A stretch of DNA of 64,000 bases, taken from assembly GCF_002563925.1 (NCBI RefSeq), contig NZ_PDJD01000001.1:3204716-3268715 (forward strand), read 5' to 3'. Below, in pieces: positions 1-8,296 of the stretch. Position 1 is the first letter of the stretch. The number at the start of each line of letters is the position of its first letter. Source of the DNA: Serinibacter salmoneus. Lineage in GTDB: Bacteria; Actinomycetota; Actinomycetes; Actinomycetales; Beutenbergiaceae. Position numbers and translations under genes: made by a program. Under the pieces are notes generated by a model, which saw nothing but the letters and a program-made list of their open reading frames with translations, made no database searches and was not told the origin of the DNA.

Positions 1-4
1 GCGC

Positions 5-631
5 ATGACGCACCCCGTGGTGGCCGCGGCCGAGGAGGTCGTGGCGCAGGAGTGGCAGCAGTTCCAGGAGGTGCAGGGCCTCGACGGCCGCGCGCAGTGC
101 CAGGACGACTGGCCCACGTTCCACCAGATGCGGATCAGCCAGTTCCTGGCGTGGCCGCTCGCGCTGATCGAGTCCTACTCCCGCGACCTCGCGGGAGCCC
201 GCTCGGTGGGCCGCAACCTCGTGAGCGAGAAGTACGGCCGCATGATGGCCGACACCGATCCGATCGCCTACGCGCGCGACATCGCCCCCGTGGTGCAGGA
301 GCTCCCCGAGCAGCGCATCGCGCAGCAGGAGGAAGTGGTGACCACCCAGGTCGCCTGGGCCGCGGACTTCATGGCGCGCTACCCGCGCCTGGGCGCCGGG
401 ATGCGGGTGCTGCGCACCGCGCAGGACACCCCGACCGAGACCTCCTTCGAGACCTACCTGCGCGGCGAGCTCGGCAGCTACTCCGGGCGCACGTTCGCGA
501 TGTACCGCGCGATGATCGCGGGACTGCGCTCCGAGGGCGGCAACCTCACCGAGCAGATCCTCGGCTGGACGGTGCGGCTGGCCGGTTACCCGGGTCTCGC
601 GGAGGCGGAGGCCGCCCAGCCGCAGCACTGA
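5..631 (+). CDS. DUF4125 family protein
   Basis: This is a 208-residue soluble protein without signal peptide or membrane segment. The CQDD stretch at residues 32-35, the following FHQMRISQFLAW and the GRNLVSEKYGRMM segment fit my memory of the DUF4125 family, whose biochemical role is unknown. The ATG lies only four bases inside the window, so the true start could be further upstream and cannot be checked here. The gene ends about 100 bases before the ferric-reductase-like gene. A GC-rich inverted repeat at 649-666 could end its transcript. I infer no function. Family assignment is from recognisable motifs only. Confidence 0.6.
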   Translation: MTHPVVAAAEEVVAQEWQQFQEVQGLDGRAQCQDDWPTFHQMRISQFLAWPLALIESYSRDLAGARSVGRNLVSEKYGRMMADTDPIAYARDIAPVVQELPEQRIAQQEEVVTTQVAWAADFMARYPRLGAGMRVLRTAQDTPTETSFETYLRGELGSYSGRTFAMYRAMIAGLRSEGGNLTEQILGWTVRLAGYPGLAEAEAAQPQH

Positions 632-648
632 GGCGCGGGCGCGCCCAT

Positions 649-666
649 CCGCCGTCCGCGCGGCGG
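649..666 (+). terminator. possible short terminator hairpin
   Basis: CCGCCG (649-654) pairs with CGGCGG (661-666) across a six-base loop just after the DUF4125 stop codon. There is no T-tract, so this is a weak call. Confidence 0.25.
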
Positions 667-737
667 TGTGACCGGGCTCACGCCGCCGCGCGGGGTTCCT
701 TGGTCGTTGCTTGGAACCCGGTCCCGACGATGGCCCC

Positions 738-2180
738 ATGGCCACCTCACTCGCACCACCACCGCACCCGGACGCCGCGGGGCAGCTCTCCCCGCCGCCC
801 GTGCCGCCGGCGGACAACCGTGCGCGGACCTGGTGGAACCTGGCCGCGATCACCACGATCTGGGTCACCAGCCTCGGGGTGGTCGCCGTCTGGGTCGCCG
901 GCGGCGGTGTGCAGGATCTCCTGGTCGGCGGGAACCAGTCGCTGCGCACGCTGGGTCGGATCACCGGGCTGGTCTCGGCCAACCTCCTGCTCTACCAGGT
1001 GCTGCTGATGGCGCGGATCCCGCTGTTCGAGCGCGGGTTCGGCCGTGATGCGCTCCTGCGGGGCCACCGCCTGATCGGCATGTGGTCCTTCACCCTGATG
1101 ATGGCGCACATCGTGCTGCTGGTGCTCGGGTACGCGCTGCCGGTCGGGATGAACCCGTTCGTGCAGCTGTGGGACATGATCTGGACCTACCCCGGCATGC
1201 TGCTGGCCACCGCCGGCACCGCGCTGATCATCCTGGTGATGATCACCTCGGCCCGCCGCGCGCGGCGCCGGTTGCGGTATGAGTCCTGGCACCTGCTGCA
1301 CCTGTACGCCTACCTCGGGGTGGGCCTCGCGGTGCCGCACATGCTGTGGACCGGGGGTGACTTCCTGCTCTCTCCGGTGGCGACGGCGTACTGGTGGACC
1401 CTGTGGGCCCTCGCCTTCGCCTCGGTCCTGGTCTTCCGCGTCGCAGTACCCCTGCTGCGCTCCTGGCGGCACCGCGTCCGCGTCACCCACGTGGAACCCG
1501 ACGGGGTCGGCGGGGTGCGGGTGCGGATGAAGGGGCGCCGGATGCGCGCCCTGCGGGTGCGCGCGGGCCAGTTCTTCGTGTTCCGCTTCCGTTCCGGCCC
1601 CGGCTGGACCCGGGGCCATCCCTACTCCGTGGCCAGCGCGCCGGGCGGGAACACGATGGAGATCGCGGTGCGCCGGATCGGGGACGGAACCCATGCGCTG
1701 GCCGACATGCCCGTCGGCACCCGGGTGCTGCTGGAGGGGCCCTACGGCGGCATGACGGGTGAGCTGCGCACGGGGCGCCGGCTGCTGATGATCGGCGCGG
1801 GGGCGGGGATCACCCCGCTGATCGCGCTGCTCGGCGAGCAGCCCTACGCGCCCGGGGAGGCGGTCCTCCTGGTGCGCGATCACGACCCCGCCGCCTCCCT
1901 GGGGTTGGGGGACATCGCCCGCCTGCAGCGGGAGCGCGGACTGGTGCACGTGCCCCTCCCGGGGCCCCGGGCGCGCGGCGAGTCCGGCTGGATGCCACGC
2001 ACCCACGAGGCCTGGGACGGGCCGACCCTGCTGCGCTACCTCGCACCCGGCCTGGATCGGCCCGGGGAGTGGGACGTGTACCTGTGCGGACCCGACCCCT
2101 GGATGGCCTCCCTCACCCGGGACCTGGTGGCCGCGGGTCTGCCCCGCGAGGCCCTGCACTCGGAGTCCTTCTCCATCTGA
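738..2180 (+). CDS. Ferric-reductase-like transmembrane flavoprotein (oxidoreductase with FAD and NAD domains)
   Basis: A 480-residue protein. The N-terminal half (about residues 33-240) is a multi-helix membrane domain of the ferric reductase type, with candidate haem-ligand histidines at 110, 124, 185, 188 and 201. The C-terminal half is a ferredoxin-NADP-reductase-like module: the FAD-binding HPYS motif is at 294-297, the NAD-binding GAGAGITP at 353-360, and a CGP motif sits near the end. It should move electrons from cytoplasmic NAD(P)H across the membrane. The next two genes encode a flavin-carrying extracytoplasmic protein and the enzyme that attaches the flavin, so the likely acceptor is that flavoprotein (inference). 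I chose the ATG at 738; an in-frame TTG at 711 would add nine residues. Confidence 0.8.
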   Translation: MATSLAPPPHPDAAGQLSPPPVPPADNRARTWWNLAAITTIWVTSLGVVAVWVAGGGVQDLLVGGNQSLRTLGRITGLVSANLLLYQVLLMARIPLFERGFGRDALLRGHRLIGMWSFTLMMAHIVLLVLGYALPVGMNPFVQLWDMIWTYPGMLLATAGTALIILVMITSARRARRRLRYESWHLLHLYAYLGVGLAVPHMLWTGGDFLLSPVATAYWWTLWALAFASVLVFRVAVPLLRSWRHRVRVTHVEPDGVGGVRVRMKGRRMRALRVRAGQFFVFRFRSGPGWTRGHPYSVASAPGGNTMEIAVRRIGDGTHALADMPVGTRVLLEGPYGGMTGELRTGRRLLMIGAGAGITPLIALLGEQPYAPGEAVLLVRDHDPAASLGLGDIARLQRERGLVHVPLPGPRARGESGWMPRTHEAWDGPTLLRYLAPGLDRPGEWDVYLCGPDPWMASLTRDLVAAGLPREALHSESFSI

Positions 2181-2236
2181 CCGCCATCCGACTGCGACCC
2201 ATCTGACCCCGACCCCCACCGGACCGGAGACGACTC

Positions 2237-2755
2237 ATGCGACGCATCCTCCTCACCGCACTCTCGACCGCCAGCGCCCTCGCGCTCCTGCTCAGCTACC
2301 GCACCTCCACCGAGGTGGTGCGCCCGGCGCCGCCCCAGGTGGCGGCGAGCGCCGCCGGCCAGACCGAGTCCGAGGTCTCCGCGGGATCGGCGACCTCGCC
2401 GTCCCAGGAGACGGGCGAGGCCGCTGACGGCGATACCTCCGACAGCGACGCCGACACCGACACGTCCGACACGAGCGAGGCGATCACCTACACGGGGGAT
2501 CCGATCCCGGTGGCGTTCGGCACCCTTCAGGTCGAGATCACCGTGGTCGACGGCGCCATCACCCGGGCGACGGCGATCGACTACCCCTACACCGACCCGC
2601 GGGACATCCAACTAAACGGGGAGGCGATCCCGATCCTGGAGGCGGCCACCCTGGAGGCGCAGAGCGCCGACATCGATCTGGTGACGGGTGCGACCTTCAC
2701 CTCCCAGGGCTACATCGACTCCCTGCAGTCCGCCCTGGACGAGGCGGGCCTGTGA
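2237..2755 (+). CDS. FMN-binding domain protein, exported
   Basis: A 172-residue protein. An N-terminal hydrophobic export segment (residues 3-20) is followed by a long Ser/Thr/Asp/Glu-rich linker and a C-terminal FMN-binding domain. The flavinylation motif TGAT is at residues 150-153, and Thr153 is the expected site of covalent FMN attachment by ApbE. In this family the bound flavin carries electrons outside the membrane. The upstream gene is the membrane electron donor, and the downstream gene, overlapping by four bases (GTGA), is the flavin transferase, so all three parts of the pathway are present. No lipobox cysteine is visible, so anchoring by the N-terminal helix is more likely than lipidation. 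Confidence 0.8.
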   Translation: MRRILLTALSTASALALLLSYRTSTEVVRPAPPQVAASAAGQTESEVSAGSATSPSQETGEAADGDTSDSDADTDTSDTSEAITYTGDPIPVAFGTLQVEITVVDGAITRATAIDYPYTDPRDIQLNGEAIPILEAATLEAQSADIDLVTGATFTSQGYIDSLQSALDEAGL

Positions 2756-3672
2756 ACGCCCCGACGCCGCCCCCGGCCGGCCCCTCGGCCGAGGCCGCCA
2801 CCGCCACCGACACCGGGTTCGACACCGTCTCGCCCGACGCCCCGACCCCGGACCGCTGGGCCTGGCGGCACGAGGTGATGGGGACCGTGGCCAGCACGCA
2901 CATCATCCCCGATCCCACCGTCCCGCGTACCCCGGGGATGGCCGATCTCCTGAGCCACGCCGTCGAGCGCGCCATCGCGCACCTGCGGGAGATCGAGGCG
3001 GTCTTCTCCCCCTACCTCGCCGACTCCGCCGTCTCGCGCATCGCCTCGGGGCGTCTGCCCCTGCAGGACGCCGATCCGCGGGTGCAGGAGGTGGCGCGGC
3101 GCTGCCGCGAGGCGGAGGTGGCCACCGGCGGTCGGTTCAGCGCCTACTGGAGCGGACACTTCGATCCGACCGGGTACGTCAAGGGCTGGGCGGTCGCCGA
3201 GGCCACCCGGCGTCACCTGGCCGGCCTGGTGGACCTCCCCGGGGTGCGTGCCGTCGGTCTCAGCGCCGGGGGCGACATGCAGCTGGTGACCGATCCGGGC
3301 TCGGACTGGCGCTGGCGGATCGGCCTGGCCGACCCCCGCGGCGGGCTGCTGGGCCGGATCGAGGTCCGTGACGGCGCAGTCGCGACCTCCGGGACCGGGG
3401 AGCGAGGCCACCACATCCGTGATCCCCGCACCGGGCGGGTGGCCGGCGGCGCGGTGAGCGCCACGGTGATTGCCGCCGACCTGGCGATCGCGGACATCTG
3501 GGCGACCAGTGCCATCGTGGCGGGCTCCGCGGGCTCCGAGGGCTCCGCGGGCTCCGCGGGCGAGGGCATCGCGTGGCTCGATGAGGCACGTCCGAGCGGT
3601 GTCCGGGAGGTGGTCGTGCTCGATGAGTGGCGGGACCTGCACCGCTGGACGCCGCCAGGCCTGGCATCCTGA
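2752..3672 (+). CDS. apbE: FAD:protein FMN transferase (ApbE)
   Basis: This 306-residue protein carries ApbE-family signatures: GYVKGWAVAEA, GGDMQLVTDPGSDWRWRIGL with the GGD metal and flavin site, and VATSGTGERGHHIRDPRTGR. The family transfers FMN from FAD onto Thr/Ser of the D-x-x-S/T-G-A-T motif, which is present in the preceding gene. It starts with GTG, overlapping the stop of that gene, which implies translational coupling. A Ser/Gly/Ala/Glu-rich low-complexity loop (about residues 258-272) is unusual but lies outside the motifs. No clear signal peptide is seen, although the substrate protein is exported. Confidence 0.85.
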   Translation: MNAPTPPPAGPSAEAATATDTGFDTVSPDAPTPDRWAWRHEVMGTVASTHIIPDPTVPRTPGMADLLSHAVERAIAHLREIEAVFSPYLADSAVSRIASGRLPLQDADPRVQEVARRCREAEVATGGRFSAYWSGHFDPTGYVKGWAVAEATRRHLAGLVDLPGVRAVGLSAGGDMQLVTDPGSDWRWRIGLADPRGGLLGRIEVRDGAVATSGTGERGHHIRDPRTGRVAGGAVSATVIAADLAIADIWATSAIVAGSAGSEGSAGSAGEGIAWLDEARPSGVREVVVLDEWRDLHRWTPPGLAS

Positions 3673-3676
3673 GGGC

Positions 3677-4357
3677 GTGCACACCACGGCCGAGGGGACG
3701 CTGCCGCGCCTGCTGTACGTCGAGGACGAGACCGCCACCGCTGAGATGGTGCGCGAGGTGCTCGCCGAGTCCTACCGGGTGGACCTGGCGCAGGACGGCA
3801 TCCGTGCGCGCGACCTCGCCCTGCGCGAGCGCTACGACGTCATGGTGGTGGACCGCCGGCTGCCGGGCCTGTCCGGCACCGACCTGGTGGCCGCGATCCG
3901 CACGGCGCGGATCACCACCCCGATCCTGCTGCTCACCGCCCTGGGGAGCGTGGGCGATCGCGTCGAGGGCCTGGACGGCGGGGCGAACGACTACCTGGTG
4001 AAGCCGTTCGACTTCGAGGAACTCCTGGCGCGGCTGCGAGCGCTGCGCCGCGGGTACGAGGCGCACGGGCGGCGCCGGGAGATCGGATCGTGGCTGTTCA
4101 CCCCCGCCACCGGCGCCCTGTACGCACCCACGGGCGGGCGGGTGGCACTGACCACCACCGAGAGCGACCTGCTGGAGCTGCTCTCCTCCAGCCCCGAGCA
4201 CGTCTTCACGCGCGCGGAGATCCTCACGGCGGTCTTCCCCGGCGGGGAGTCCGCCGGGACCGTGGAGTCCTACGTGCATTACGTCCGGCGCAAGTCCACC
4301 CCGGAACTCATCGAGACGGTCCGGGCCCGGGGGTATCGGATCGGGAGTCCCTCGTGA
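3677..4357 (+). CDS. OmpR-family response regulator
   Basis: A 226-residue two-domain regulator. The receiver domain has acidic residues E16 and D17, phospho-acceptor Asp59 in VVDRRLPG, Thr87 and Lys109 in LVKP. The C-terminal winged helix (from about residue 150) has the OmpR-type TTTESDLLELL and RRK...ETVRARGYRIG segments. The GTG start is four bases after the apbE stop codon, and the stop overlaps the start of the sensor kinase gene. The tight link to the flavin cassette suggests the pair regulates it, perhaps in response to redox or membrane state; this is inferred from position only. Confidence 0.85.
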   Translation: MHTTAEGTLPRLLYVEDETATAEMVREVLAESYRVDLAQDGIRARDLALRERYDVMVVDRRLPGLSGTDLVAAIRTARITTPILLLTALGSVGDRVEGLDGGANDYLVKPFDFEELLARLRALRRGYEAHGRRREIGSWLFTPATGALYAPTGGRVALTTTESDLLELLSSSPEHVFTRAEILTAVFPGGESAGTVESYVHYVRRKSTPELIETVRARGYRIGSPS

Positions 4358-5391
4358 CGCAGCGGAGCGCGGACGAGCGGCGGGTGCGTCGCGCGGCGCT
4401 CGAGGTGGGCGTCGCGGTCGGCCTGGCCTCCCTCGCATTGGTCGCGGTGATCGGGATGATCGCCGTGACGTTGCTGGTCACCCGGTCCCGGGCGGAGGGT
4501 CACCCCGATCGTCGCGACGACCGCGGGCAGGTCGTCCCCTGGAGCGAACGGGTGATCGACGTCGATGCCGCCCTCCCGGCGGTGCTCGCGCTGTGCGGTG
4601 CGGCCGTCCTCGTGCTCGCCGTGGTCGCCTGGTTCGTCGCGCGGCGCGCCACCCGCCCGCTCTCCGAGGCGCTGCGGGTCCAGCGCGACTTCGTCGCCGA
4701 TGCCAGCCACGAGTTGCGCACCCCGCTGACCACGCTGTCCAGCCGGATCCAGCTCGCCCAGCACCACCTGTCCCGGCAGGCCGAGGAGAGCGGTGAAACC
4801 GAGGGGCGACTCGCGGCGGATCTGGCGGCGATGCGCCGCGATGCCACCGTGATGGACGACGTACTCACCGATCTGCTGGTCGCCGCGGAGACGGCGGGCG
4901 TCACGGCCCCCGGAGGGGTCGAGTGCGAGGTATCGGGCGCGGTCGAGGATGTGATGGCCCTGCTGGAACCGCGCGCCCGGGAGTGCGGGGTGCACCTGCG
5001 CGCCGCCGCGCCGCCAGGACTGCGGGTGGCGGCCGACCCCACCGCGCTGACCAGGGCGCTGCTCGCGCTCGGCGACAACGCGGTGCGCCACAGCCCGCCC
5101 GACGCCACGGTGACCTTCGCAGCGCAGGGCAGCGGCGCCGTCGTGCACCTTCGGGTGCAGGACCAGGGCAGCGGGATCGACGTGGCCGACCCGGAGCGGC
5201 TGTTCGAGCGCTTCGTCCGGGCGGAGGGATCCGCACGCGGCTTCGGCCTCGGGCTGGCCCTGGTGCGTGACATCGCGGCGCGGTTCGGCGGCCGGGTCCG
5301 GGTGGAGTCCACCTCCGCCTCCGGCACCGTGATGCTCCTGGAACTGCCCGCGGCCGAGCCGGGCGGCGACGGATCGCGCTCCCGGGTGTGA
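4354..5391 (+). CDS. Sensor histidine kinase
   Basis: A 345-residue membrane kinase. Two membrane helices (about 17-42 and 72-95) flank a short extracytoplasmic loop of roughly 30 residues, too small for a classical ligand-binding domain. The H-box has the phospho-acceptor His119 in ASHELRTPL. The C-terminal ATPase domain shows the N-box GDNAVRHSP, the G1 box QDQGSGI and the G2 box GFGLGLALV. Translation starts at a GTG that overlaps the stop of the response regulator gene (GTGA), so the two are coupled. The signal sensed cannot be read from the sequence. Confidence 0.85.
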   Translation: MTQRSADERRVRRAALEVGVAVGLASLALVAVIGMIAVTLLVTRSRAEGHPDRRDDRGQVVPWSERVIDVDAALPAVLALCGAAVLVLAVVAWFVARRATRPLSEALRVQRDFVADASHELRTPLTTLSSRIQLAQHHLSRQAEESGETEGRLAADLAAMRRDATVMDDVLTDLLVAAETAGVTAPGGVECEVSGAVEDVMALLEPRARECGVHLRAAAPPGLRVAADPTALTRALLALGDNAVRHSPPDATVTFAAQGSGAVVHLRVQDQGSGIDVADPERLFERFVRAEGSARGFGLGLALVRDIAARFGGRVRVESTSASGTVMLLELPAAEPGGDGSRSRV

Positions 5392-5600
5392 TCCATGTCG
5401 CATCGGGGTTGCGGGAATACCCCCACGCCCCCGTACCTTGTACTGGGTGGCTGGCCCGGAACATGTCCCCGGGCCTCACCATTTGCCGCTACGAGCGGCC
5501 ACTCGCCGCGAGGCGACAGACGGGCCAGCCACCTCCTTCTCGCTCCGCCTCCCTCGCGCAGGTCGGGGGCCACGATGCCCGACGGCGTACCCTGGCTGGG

Positions 5601-6017
5601 GTGAGCGAGTCGCCTTTCTTCTCCTTGGCGCAGGAGCGTATCCGCGAGGCGATCGCGAGCGGCGCCTTCGACAACCTGCCGGGGGCCGGCCGCCCGCTGG
5701 ACCTCAGCGATGCGGACGACCCGGACTGGTGGATCAAGCGCCGGATCCGGGAGGAGGGCGGGGACCTGTCCGCCCTGGCGCCCGCGCTGATCCAACTGCG
5801 CCGCGAGCGCCGCGACCTGCTGGCCGGCATCGGGGAACTGGCCAGCGAGGACGCGGTGCGTGACGCGGTCGCGGACTTCAACGAGCGGGTCCGCCTCGAA
5901 CGGCTGCGACCCTCCACCCCGGGCCTGCCGCCCACGCTGGTGACCACCCTTGATGTCGCCGAGGCGCTCGAGCGGTGGCGGGAGGCGCGTGGGTCGGGAG
6001 AGGCTCCGGGCTGCTAG
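5601..6017 (+). CDS. DUF1992 (DnaJC28-like) domain protein
   Basis: A 138-residue protein starting at a GTG. The first 70 residues match the DUF1992 / DnaJ-homologue subfamily C member 28 conserved domain: FFSLAQERIREAI, GAFDNLPGAGRPLDL and DPDWWIKRRIREEG are its usual landmarks. No J-domain is present, which is normal for the bacterial forms. It is soluble, and its function is unknown. An upstream extension of the frame to 5388 is rejected because it lacks family similarity and covers the intergenic gap. It converges with the ABC ATPase gene, leaving about 20 bases between them. Confidence 0.7.
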   Translation: MSESPFFSLAQERIREAIASGAFDNLPGAGRPLDLSDADDPDWWIKRRIREEGGDLSALAPALIQLRRERRDLLAGIGELASEDAVRDAVADFNERVRLERLRPSTPGLPPTLVTTLDVAEALERWREARGSGEAPGC

Positions 6018-6038
6018 GGGATCGCGAGTCCGGGCCGG

Positions 6039-7532
6039 TCAGCCGATCCGCGCCCGCCGTCCGCTCGCGCGCAGTTCCTGCTCGCCCAGCATGGCGGTGA
6101 CGAGCTGGTCCTCGTTGAACGAGGCCGTCTCGCCGTGCAGCGTGATCGTCCCCTGGGCGAGGACCACGATGCGGTGGCTCCACTTCAGCAGTTCGCTCAT
6201 GTCGGTGGACAGGAAGATCACTGCGGCGCCTGTCGCGGCCAGCTGGTGCACGTAGGAGAAGACCGACAGGCGCGCCGCGACGTCCACCCCCTGCGTGGGG
6301 TGGGCGAGCACCAGGACGTCACCGCCGCGTTCGATCGAGCGGATGAGTTCGGCCTTCTGCTGGTCGCCACCGGAGAGGTGGCCTACGGAGTCGTTGATGT
6401 TGGCGGTGTTGATCCGCAGCTCACGCACCAGTTCGATCATGCGGCGCGCACGCACGATCTCGTCACTGAGGGCCAGGTCCTCGCCGCCGAGTCCGGCCAC
6501 GAGGGTGTGGTCGTTCTCCCGCGTCGAGACCGCGTCAGTGAGGTGACTGATGCCGTGACGTTCCGCCTCCTCGGGGGAGTCCAGGTGCACCGGGTGTCCG
6601 TTGCGATACACGACACCGTCATCGGGTAGTTGCTGACCCACGAGCACCTCGACGAGCTCGCGCACCCCGGAATCGAACGTGCCGGTGATGCCCAGGACTT
6701 CCCCGGGGGCGACGGCGAGGTCCACCCCGCGCAGGCGCTCGCCCAGTCGCACGCCGGTCAGGGCGATGGCGGCGTGTTCCACGTCGTGTGCACCCTCGGA
6801 GCGGCGTGTCTCGAGCTGGGAGATGTCCTTCAACAGCAGACCCTCCAGGGCGTCCGATCCCAGGCCTGCCACAGAGCCGTCCACCACGACCGTGCCCTGG
6901 TCCATCACCACCACACGGTCCACGATCGACTGGACTTCGTCCATTCGGTGGGTGATGTAGAGGATGCCCCGGCCCTCCGTCGCCAGGCGCCGCAGGACGT
7001 GGTGGAGAGCCGCGATCTCGTAGTCGGCGAGGGTGACGGCCACCTCGTCGATGATGACGAGCTGCGCCTCCTCGGCCATCATCCGCACCACCTCGACGAG
7101 GGCTCGGCGGGCGCGGTCGAGGGTGCCGACCACGGCGTCAGGGTCCAGGTCCACCCCGGCGGCGGCGATCAGGTCGGCGGCCCACTCGCGCACGGCGTCG
7201 TGCTCTTCCGCGCAGCGGAAGGTGTTGCGCACCAGGGCGCGAGCCACGGTCAGGTCCAGTGGGGGCTCGGAGTTCTGCGAGATGACGCCCACCCCGCAGG
7301 CCTGCGCCTCCTCAAGGCTCGCCGGAGCGTAGCGTTCGCCGGCGATCGTCATCGTGCCACCGTCGAGTGGGTGCTGACCGGCCAGCACTTTCACCAGCGT
7401 GGACTTGCCGGCACCGTTGAGTCCGATCAGCCCGACGGTCTCGCCGTGCTCGATCGTGAGGTCGAGTTCCTTGAGGACTCGTCGGGCCTGATACGACGCC
7501 GAAGCGCCTCGCACTTGCACGAGCGTGTCCAT
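6039..7532 (-). CDS. Sugar-type ABC transporter ATPase with two nucleotide-binding domains
   Basis: A 497-residue protein with the tandem-domain layout of RbsA/XylG-type ATPases. NBD1 has an intact Walker A (GLNGAGKST, residues 37-45) and Walker B (LVIIDEV), but its signature motif is replaced by GTLDRARRALV. NBD2 has a good signature (LSGGDQQKAEL), but its Walker A is GTFDSGVRE without the lysine and its Walker B reads LVLAHPTQG without the D-E pair. Paired head to tail, this leaves one complete composite ATP site and one dead one. The start is the ATG at 7532, preceded by GGGGAAGAGG; a longer upstream frame is less likely. No permease or binding protein is adjacent, so its partner is elsewhere or it has another role. 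Confidence 0.75.
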   Translation of the reverse strand: MDTLVQVRGASASYQARRVLKELDLTIEHGETVGLIGLNGAGKSTLVKVLAGQHPLDGGTMTIAGERYAPASLEEAQACGVGVISQNSEPPLDLTVARALVRNTFRCAEEHDAVREWAADLIAAAGVDLDPDAVVGTLDRARRALVEVVRMMAEEAQLVIIDEVAVTLADYEIAALHHVLRRLATEGRGILYITHRMDEVQSIVDRVVVMDQGTVVVDGSVAGLGSDALEGLLLKDISQLETRRSEGAHDVEHAAIALTGVRLGERLRGVDLAVAPGEVLGITGTFDSGVRELVEVLVGQQLPDDGVVYRNGHPVHLDSPEEAERHGISHLTDAVSTRENDHTLVAGLGGEDLALSDEIVRARRMIELVRELRINTANINDSVGHLSGGDQQKAELIRSIERGGDVLVLAHPTQGVDVAARLSVFSYVHQLAATGAAVIFLSTDMSELLKWSHRIVVLAQGTITLHGETASFNEDQLVTAMLGEQELRASGRRARIG

Positions 7533-7709
7533 GTCCCTCTTCCCCTCGCCGAACGCGCCGAGCGCGAAGGGATGCCAGGGTTGGCGAGGCGTCCCCCCAT
7601 CGCTCAAGGAGCGAATCTACCTGATCTCGTGGCGGCGTGGCTCTGGGCTACGATGCCAACGGCCGCCGAGGGGGCGGTCGACGTTTTCGAATCCGGGGGG
7701 ATTTTTCTC

Positions 7710-8078
7710 ATGGCATCACTTGACAGTGCGATTCAGCAACTCCTGGCGATCGAGGGCGCCGTTGGCGCCGCGATCGTGGACTACGCGAGCGGTATGGCGC
7801 TTGCGCAGGGCGGCAACCCGAACTTCGACCTCGGCGTCGCGGCGGCGGGCAACTCCAACGTGGTGCGTGCCAAGCTCGCGACCATGCGCGACCTCGGTCT
7901 CGCCGACGAGATCGAGGACATTCTCATCACGCTGGACTCCCAGTACCACCTGATCAACGTCCTGCACACCCAGGGCGCGCAGGGCCTGTTCATCTACCTG
8001 GCCCTGAACCGGCAGAGCGCGAACCTGGCGCTCGCCCGTCACAAGCTCAAGGGCATCGCATCCCAGGTGTCCGTCTGA
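7710..8078 (+). CDS. Roadblock/LC7-like small protein
   Basis: A 122-residue soluble protein. The compact alternating pattern (IQQLLAIEGAVGAAIVDYASGMALAQGG, then helix, ILITLDSQYHLINVL, GLFIYLALNR, C-terminal helix) resembles the Roadblock/LC7 fold of MglB-like and actinobacterial conservon proteins. These often act as dimers with small GTPases, but no GTPase gene is nearby. I chose the ATG at 7710, the only start that fits the fold; the long upstream frame overlaps the opposite-strand ABC gene. It is transcribed divergently from the ABC ATPase with 177 bases between them, and is followed by a strong hairpin terminator. The fold assignment is tentative. Confidence 0.55.
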   Translation: MASLDSAIQQLLAIEGAVGAAIVDYASGMALAQGGNPNFDLGVAAAGNSNVVRAKLATMRDLGLADEIEDILITLDSQYHLINVLHTQGAQGLFIYLALNRQSANLALARHKLKGIASQVSV

Positions 8079-8092
8079 CCGATCAACGCATC

Positions 8093-8125
8093 ATGCCGGT
8101 CGTGCCCTCGGGGCACGGCCGGCAT
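8093..8125 (+). terminator. Hairpin terminator after the Roadblock-like gene
   Basis: A 14-base stem (8093-8106 with 8112-8125, one G-T pair) closes a five-base loop 14 bases after the stop codon. There is only a short T-containing tail (ATTCG), typical of high-GC actinobacterial terminators. Confidence 0.65.
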
Positions 8126-8296
8126 TCGCGTCTGTCGAGCCAGCGCGCGCGAAACGCGTCGCAATGATGCGAGACGTGACGCGCGAATGCGTCGGTGTTC
8201 CGAGTGGCCTCGGAACGAGGCCGCGAATCCCGTTCTGACGCCTGCCCGCACCCGCCGTTAGCGTGGTCCAGGACGCATTGACGTAGGGGGGGATCA

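Noticed and set aside
747..2219. Long open frame antisense to the ferric-reductase-like gene
   Set aside because: Same shadow effect; the plus-strand product has clear domains and the antisense one has none.
6630..7709. A long N-terminal extension of the Roadblock-like protein
   Set aside because: It runs through the opposite-strand ABC ATPase gene and gives a His-rich sequence without family similarity; the ATG at 7710 fits the fold.
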